Made by a program: the position numbers and the translations under genes
Notes under the pieces: model-generated
Told to the model about the DNA's origin: nothing
The model's input: the letters and a program-made list of their open reading frames with translations, nothing else
Databases searched by the model: none
In this document: in pieces, positions 58,375 to 64,000 of the stretch
Layout: each line of letters opens with the position of its first letter
Position numbering within the stretch: position 1 is the first letter of the stretch
Source of the DNA: Lycorma delicatula
Lineage: Eukaryota > Arthropoda > Insecta > Hemiptera > Fulgoridae
Reading direction: 5' to 3'
NCBI RefSeq assembly: GCF_047948215.1
Contig: NC_134461.1
Span: forward strand, 82,918,103 to 82,982,102
Length of the DNA stretch: 64,000 bases

Positions 58375-58495
58375 TACGTACAGACGTCATGCCGAAACTA
58401 GTCAAAATGGATTCAGGGATTGTCAAAATGGATATTTCCGTTGAAATCTGAAAACCGAAATTTTTCGCGATCACAATACTTTCTTTACTTCATAC
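58375..58495 (-). mobile_element. Family TC fragment (5' part)
   Basis: Minus strand: AAGTATTGTGATCGCGAAAA, ATTTCGGTTTTCAGATTTCA, ACGGAAATATCCATTTTGAC, TTTTGACTAGTTTCGGCATG, ACGTCTGTACGTACG. It matches 22850-22950 in the same orientation and stops at the broken Jockey. Confidence 0.85.
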
Positions 58496-58499
58496 AAAA

Positions 58500-59350
58500 G
58501 TAAAAGTTCATAACGCTATTTTTCGTATAGTAAAACATTTTAATCGCATTCTTTACTGATAACTATGTAGTTCTCGTAGAAAAGATTTAGAGAAAATATT
58601 GACTTTTAGTCTGGTATTCCACGTATTAAAGACGGCTTCTATAGATGATGTAGTTTTCTGTACAATAGTATATTGTATTACTATTTTTTATGTAGTGACG
58701 TAATTTTCGTAGTAGAAGGCTAGCTAAACGTGTTTTATATAGAATTAAAAGTTATACCTGAAAGTAAATGTGTAATTTACTTTTTTTGTTCTATGTAAAT
58801 TTAACACGATATTTCAATTATCCATCATTTAAGTTAACAATATTTTCACCGCACTACTATAGGGCAAGAGTAATGTATTTGAGCGGTATATATTCGTTTG
58901 TACTATTCAAATTCTTGAAATAAATCAAGAAATAATGAAATAAAACATCAAATTAAAAAAAAAACAACAAAATATTTAAATATTTCTACTGCAAGCTACA
59001 AAGGTATCTTCTAAAAATATAAATTTTCTAAATTCTCGCATTGTTATTCATCTCATTTCTATATTTATATTTTACTAAAAAATAATTGATAGTTTTTGAA
59101 AAAATTGAAAGAAGACTACTACGTAAATTTTTCTCCCCTCTTCGCTTTACGACTTCATTTTTTTAATTTTAGTTTTAGTGAATGAAAAATCAAATGATAA
59201 ATCTTTATTTTGCATATTTATTTTACTCAAACCACCAAAAATCGCGGTATACTTTCTTTTATTTCCGTCTTATAATTGCTACTACATGTTAGCAAAAATT
59301 AACAATATTTTTGAGTGAGTGAATTGTATTTTATATCTATATATATATTT
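58500..59350. other. No recognisable gene
   Basis: AT-rich; nothing supportable. Confidence 0.5.
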
Positions 59351-59399
59351 AATACAGAATGTTCAAAAAGTCACGCAACCTTATGGGAAAATGAGTAAG

Positions 59400-60470
59400 T
59401 TAAAATAGTAGTTGAAAGTGGCCTCCATTGATTACGACTTTGCGTGCTATTAAATACATGTTAAAACATTTGTTGAGGAATTGCAGCGACACCTTATTCA
59501 ATTTTGTTCAGCAATTCGGGAATGGTGTGAGGAGGATGAGCTTGTAAGAAGCATCCTTAAGGTATCCCCATAAAGAAAAGTTAGGAGAGCATAAATCAGG
59601 AGACCGAGGGGGCCACAACCCCTTTGAAATCATTCGTTCATGAAAATATCGATCCAAGAAAGTCATAATGTTGTCTGTATGAGCCGTACCATTGTCCATT
59701 GTCCTGTTGAAGCCTGTCTACAGTATAGTGTAATTGTTGAACCGTCTGTATGTAGCTCGTAGTCTCTGGCGTTCTTCTATCTTTTCTCTGATGAAGACCG
59801 GATATCTATTTTGAGTTGGGGGAGCAGAATCCAAATTGGGAATGGAGGCCCACGACGCTGACTGAATCACTGTGCTGTGAAAGAATGTCATGAAGATTCG
59901 CCTACATGACATCGCATGTCAAACACCCATTTTTTGCCCGTGCAGCGGATGTGGATTTTCCGTACACTAAATGCGTAAATTCTGTGCATTCACGTATCCA
60001 TCAAGGTGGAACTATGCTTTGTTAGATCGAAACCAGTAATCGAGTTCTTCTCCATATGGCATTACAGGTGACATGAACCACTGACAGAAAACTATACGTT
60101 TTCCAGTAACAACTCGTGAACAAACGAATTCTATACGGATGCATCTTTAAACAACTGTGCGATGCCGTGTGGGCACTACCAACGAAGAGACCAGACTGGC
60201 CAGATAGGCGTCGCACAGACTTGTTGGAGCAGCAGAGTATGCAGCTTGCTCGTCGATTAACTTTTATGGTGTTAACACATTCAGTCGACCAGTTTTAGTT
60301 GCATCTGTCACATTCCCTGTCTCATGGAACTTGTACAGCCGCTTGATGGAGGACTGGTTTCGTTCATCCACACCATAATTTTCTGTGATGGAATTCTGGG
60401 TCTGGGCATAACAGGCACATCTAATGTACTGGGAGACAATGAATATTCTCTGCTGCATTGTTTTATGCAT
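59400..60470 (-). pseudogene. M2 transposase, broken by a Jockey segment
   Basis: Minus-strand pieces: MQQRIFIVSQYIRCACYAQT, SSIKRLYKFHETGNVTDATK then TGRLNVLTP (DNA-binding part), then FHLDGYVNAQNLRI-like text near 60000, MSCRRIFMTFFHSTV (59868-59912), the foreign Jockey stretch, and MDNGTAHTDNIMTFLDRYFH then GLWPPRSPDLCSPNFSLWGY at 59570-59699. SDE of the first catalytic block reads SNK and the QQDG Asp lies beside the rearranged join. WPPRSPDL, with the third Asp, is intact here, whereas copy 1 has a stop at W. Confidence 0.85.
59720..59868 (-). other. Jockey ORF2 segment embedded in a mariner
   Basis: Minus-strand translation: IQSASWASIPNLDSAPPTQN, RYPVFIREKIEERQRLRATY, RRFNNYTIL. It is nearly identical to 58155-58265 of the Jockey copy 1.4 kb away, in inverse orientation, but extends some 35 bp further into Jockey than that copy does. 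It replaces about 65 bp of M2 sequence present in M2 copy 1 (18484-18552). Confidence 0.9.
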
Positions 60471-60544
60471 TTTTCCCCAATTAAGCATGCAAAAAAAGGA
60501 AACATTCTTCCATAAGTTGGCGTCACTTTTTAAACAATCTGTAC

Positions 60545-61680
60545 TAAACAATAATAAAATTAAAAAAAGTAAAACTTTTGAAAAATTAGAGTTCCTATTT
60601 TAATGATAGTTTCAAATTGCTCTTTCGTCAGGTGCAGTGGAACTACCAGTAATTTCTTTGTTGTACTGTTTATTATTATTTTTAAGTAAGTCACTATTAA
60701 TGAATAGAACTGTTATATATTAGAAGCTCAGAGTTCACTCAGTGATCTGAAAACAGTTTTCTCTCTGTTTTCAAGCAGGGCTGAAGCATTATTTCGTGTA
60801 CATTATTAAGTATAAAAATGATTAGAAAAATTATATAGAAATGAACTATTAATTATTTTAATAAGTTATTTAAATCTTTCTATTTTTTATTTTTACTTTA
60901 GTCGACCGAGGACCACGCGAAACAAAATTTCGCATTCATATATCTCTTTTCTGGTAGTTTACTTTTCTGATATTCTTATAGTTCATTTTTTCGCTTTGTT
61001 TTTGCTTTCTTCGTCTGATCGAACATTATTAGTTTCTTTTTTCTCTTGGAAACCGTTGTGTACTATCTCTTCAGATATTTTAATTTCTTTTAGATTTATG
61101 AACCACTGAGATCCATTGATTTCTGTTCTTTTTGCTGAAAATATGGTTGAAGGTTTGTTTTGTGAGTCTAATATCATACAATCTAATAATGTGACCAAAG
61201 AATCTGGTGGCTCTTCTTTTGCTGATGGAATCTGACATTTTCTCAGTTTCATTGTATTGAATTTGTATTCGGTTTCATCTATTTATATCGGTTCTATTTT
61301 TCTTTTTTATTCCATTAATTTCACGTGATTTCAAACTAAAGATGCATTCTGATGGGTACAGGCCTTCTGGTTTGATAAGCGAATTATAATGCCTGATCTT
61401 GGTTTCTATTGCAATTTTATTTTTGATGGTAAATATATTTTATTAGTTAGTCGGCTGATTCCATTTTATTCGTTCTTTGATTGTATTCTTTCTTGTATAA
61501 CTTGGATTATTTTTCACAAATTTTTAAATTTATTAATAGTAGATTTTTCTATATTTTAAAGTTAGAGACTTGCAATCATTAATGTTGATTATAGTTCTAT
61601 CTATTTGAAGGAAATTTTTAGCCCTAATTCTTTCTGCTATTTCTTTTGATTTATTTATTCTTTTTATATAAAGAATTTAA
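60545..61680. other. No recognisable gene
   Basis: AT-rich. A minus frame at 60983-61252 (89 codons) is of mixed composition (SEEIVHNGFQEKKETNNVRS) but matches nothing I know. Confidence 0.4.
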
Positions 61681-62520
61681 TACTTTTTCGTTTTACGCCC
61701 TCTACCTTTTTCATATAAAAATTACGTAATATAGCTTGTTTTATAAAAAGTGATGAATAAAATATTAGAGTAACCACACAACATGCTGTTTTATACTGGT
61801 CATTTTAAACACATTAACATATTTTACATATTAACACATTAGTCAAGGTTAGCGACCGAAGCGAGCGTAGGTTAATGTCAAGTGAAGTAATAACGGATTG
61901 GAAAATGTACCTGAGAGAGGTGTGTGTACTGATCATTTATTAAAAAATCCAAAAAAGGAAGGTGGTCTAGAAATAACGATGGAAATAGAAGAGTAATCAT
62001 TTTCAAAAAATACAGTAGTGGATTCTCCATATGAATGGGTATTTGGGGCTATTTGCGGAGAAATTATAAATTTAATCTAACCAAATTTAACCTACGCTCG
62101 TTTCTGTCGCTAACCTTGACTAATTAACAGTAATGTTTTGATTATTTTAATAATAAATTCAGTAATTATTGGTATTATTTATTATTTAAATAATCATAAC
62201 ATTACTGTTAATTAGTCAAGGATAGCGAGCGAAGCGAGCGTTTTTTCATTGATATTTTTGAATTATAGTTGGTATTTTATAATTATAAGCAATAATGCTT
62301 ATATTTTTAATATGTTAATATGGAGAATATTTAAAATGATTGGTATAAAACAGCATGTCAGTGTGTTTTCTGTAATCTATTATTGGTTTTTTTTATTGAG
62401 TTATAGCGTTACCGCGGTATTTCTCTAATATTTTATTCATTAATTATTATAAAACATGCTACATTAAGTAATTTTTATGTGAAAAAATGCAAAAAAGAGG
62501 GGGATATAAAACGAAAAATT
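61681..62520. mobile_element. Nested fold-back repeat with GCGAGCG module
   Basis: Outer arms 61681-61810 and about 62330-62520 are inverted copies (CATATAAAAATTACGTAATA, GAATAAAATATTAGAG, CATGCTGTTTTATAC). Inner arms 62089-62155 and 62178-62246 are inverted copies (CTAACCTTGACTAATTAACA, GTAATGTT). The module TTAGTCAAGG, TTAGCGACCGAAGCGAGCGT occurs three times: 61845-61875 (+), 62089-62125 (-), 62210-62246 (+). No frame. Resembles fold-back/MITE structures; the superfamily is unknown. Confidence 0.75.
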
Positions 62521-63185
62521 ATCAAAGATTCATTGTTTCTTAATTTTTTATTGTATACTGTCTTTTGCAGTAATTTATTGTGTTGATGTTATTAAGAATT
62601 ACTTCCTTGATGGTCCAGGAGTTTGTTTTCATTTAATTATTTTTGTAAGTATTATTATTTTTTAATAAACACATTTTACTTTCAATTTTGAATATGGGGA
62701 TTCATAACAGTTTCATACGATTACAATTTGAAAATTATATCCATTCTGAAAACTATATAAATATTAAGTTTAGAATTAAGAGTAAGTGTTATGATTTTTT
62801 TTTTTAATTTCCAATAATATTATTTCCATTCCTACATTAGATACTTTTTATTTTTACAAACCCTCAAAAAATGACTGGAGTAAAATTTATTTTAAACTCA
62901 ATTTTCTTGATCCCTTTAATATGTCCCCTCTTAGCGATTTACCCCCTCAATATTTCACCAACCTATACATATTTAAAAAAAAGTTATAATATCGAATTAA
63001 TCCAACTGGTACTCGGAACCTATACACTAAATGACCTTATATAATAGGTTTATAATAAAACCTTAAATACCCTGGTGATATTTTATTATAAGTATTTATA
63101 TGATGAACTTCAGAATATTATTTGAGAGATTTTGTATTAACGTAGCCTGCATCTAAATAGTAAATTTTGTTGAAAACGTTTTTTT
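62521..63185. other. No recognisable gene
   Basis: AT-rich; short frames only. Confidence 0.5.
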
Positions 63186-63501
63186 GAAGCGAAGCTTCTT
63201 AACGTTTCAGGATGAGGAATCTACTGAGAAAAAGCAAGCGTCACGAAAAACCGTCACACGCTATATATCGATGTAACTATATGTAACGATATGACTGTAC
63301 ATCGATACCAAAATGCGTGTTTACAGCTCTCTCTCGCTCTCTCACTCTTATCGCTCGTGTACGCGCGATCTCTCTTTTTTATAATACGTGTATTACATTG
63401 TTTGTTCAAATTTCTTATCATTTTATCATTTGTGTGTATTGCATATACGTTATTTTGCACCATTAATAATTCATATAGTGTTGCGTAAGAAGCTTCGCTT
63501 C
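63186..63501. mobile_element. Small TIR element (putative MITE)
   Basis: The left end GAAGCGAAGCTTCTTAACG (63186-63204) and the right end CGTAAGAAGCTTCGCTTC (63484-63501) are inverted copies differing by one base. 316 bp, interior less AT-biased (CTCTCTCGCTCTCTCACTCT, GTGTACGCGCGATCTCTC). No frame of note and no clear target duplication. Confidence 0.65.
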
Positions 63502-63825
63502 CGTAGCGTGTCCACGTACCGACGCAGTCGTTTTAAATTTTGACAATTTATTTCATTTAAACCTGTGTGTATTAAATATGTTAAAAAACAATATATAATT
63601 CACGCATTCTACGATAACTTGGTCAAGCTCGTAGTATTTCCATCGTATCTCCTATTCCTTTTTGAATTTTCAATTCGAAAATTGAGATTTCTCAGGGTTT
63701 TTCTATAAGGGCAAAGTTTTTATGCTTGCCTTTATTTTAAAAGAAAATAAAACCTGAAGATTTAAAATTATTTTTTTTTAAAATCTACTAAAAATAAAAA
63801 GTAACATTTTAAAAGTATTTTTTTG

Positions 63826-63960
63826 CCGATCTTCGTGGTGGAGTTGTAGCGTATCAGCCCTTTTATCCAGAGGTCTCAGGTTCGACTCCCGGTTAGGCAT
63901 GGAATTTTTCAGTTTAATATCTCGCTTACAAGTTTCAAGCTTATGTGGCGATATCATCAT
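63826..63960 (+). mobile_element. SINE family S2, head and start of body
   Basis: Plus strand: TCTTCGTGGTGGAGTTGTAG (A box), CGTATCAGCCCTTTTATCCA, GAGGTCTCAGGTTCGACTCC with a consensus B box (GGTTCGACTCC), then CGGTTAGGCATGGAATTTTT. The body runs on towards the window end. The antisense peptide MPNRESNLRPLDKRADTLQ is a by-product. Confidence 0.8.
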
Positions 63961-64000
63961 ACAAAGAAAAAATTGTTCTTTAAATTTCAATGTTCATAGT

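Larger units (their letters stand above)
59355..60541 (-). mobile_element. Mariner-type transposon, family M2 copy 2
   Basis: TIRs begin CAGAATGTTCAAAAAGTCAC then GCAACCTTATGGG (left) and, inverted, CAGATTGTTTAAAAAGTGAC then GCCAACTTATGG (right). TA flanks both ends (59353-59354 and 60542-60543), the expected target duplication. 1187 bp. About 150 bp inside it (59720-59868) come from a Jockey LINE. Confidence 0.92.

Noticed and set aside
60983..61252. 89-codon minus frame with mixed composition
   Set aside because: No recognisable domain or repeat partner; could be chance in AT-rich DNA.
63826..63900. Possible functional tRNA gene (A and B boxes)
   Set aside because: The head continues into a SINE body shared with other loci, and the 5' and 3' ends do not form an acceptor stem.
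1..64000. An intact novel multi-gene system
   Set aside because: Every recognisable coding block is a truncated or frameshifted transposon protein; no cluster of intact genes exists in the window.

Overview
The window is AT-rich eukaryotic DNA that I read as intergenic sequence from an arthropod, probably an insect. The clues are an R1-type LINE tail, a Jockey LINE with its ORF1/ORF2 layout, several mariner-like elements, a Penelope-like element, tRNA-derived SINEs and hAT-type MITEs. I found no host protein gene, rRNA, functional tRNA or CRISPR array. All recognisable coding sequence belongs to transposable elements, and nearly all of it is broken. Assignment to an order (for example Hemiptera) is not possible from this sequence alone.

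Layout. At 2.5-5.3 kb two copies of an unclassified repeat lie in tandem; a 5'-truncated LINE (family L-A) with a 12-bp target duplication splits the second. At 6.3-8.1 kb a mariner-like element with TIRs of about 100 bp sits inside another repeat. At 10.3-11.3 kb is an R1-like LINE end with an 11-bp target duplication and an inverted 5' segment. At 12-16 kb there are SINEs of two families and a hAT MITE carrying a SINE. At 16.6-17.4 kb is a fold-back MITE, at 18.1-19.3 kb a second mariner-type family, and at 20.4-21.0 kb a LINE C-terminus. At 22.4-23.0 kb is a TIR element with an internal tRNA-like B box. A hAT element lies at 28.05-28.45 kb. A large fold-back element at 30.5-32.2 kb carries L-A copy 3. 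At 34.0-34.7 kb are a hAT-like fragment and a full-length SINE. At 35.8-37.7 kb is a decayed Penelope-like element on the minus strand. The tract at 38.4-44.1 kb is locally duplicated. At 48.3-49.9 kb a SINE is split by L-A copy 2. A mariner relic follows at 50.2-50.9 kb, a Jockey LINE at 56.0-58.3 kb and a patchwork mariner at 59.36-60.54 kb. Fold-back and TIR repeats and a last SINE head run to the end.

Relationships. The value of the window lies in its nested structure: LINE in SINE, SINE in hAT, LINE in fold-back, LINE in repeat, mariner in repeat, and a Jockey piece in a mariner. Several insertions have exact target duplications, so boundaries and relative ages can be read directly. Two SINE families with different tRNA-like heads share a 3' tail, which suggests they use the same partner LINE. 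I see no sign of an intact autonomous element or of a new host-encoded system; the most unusual signals are listed as findings.
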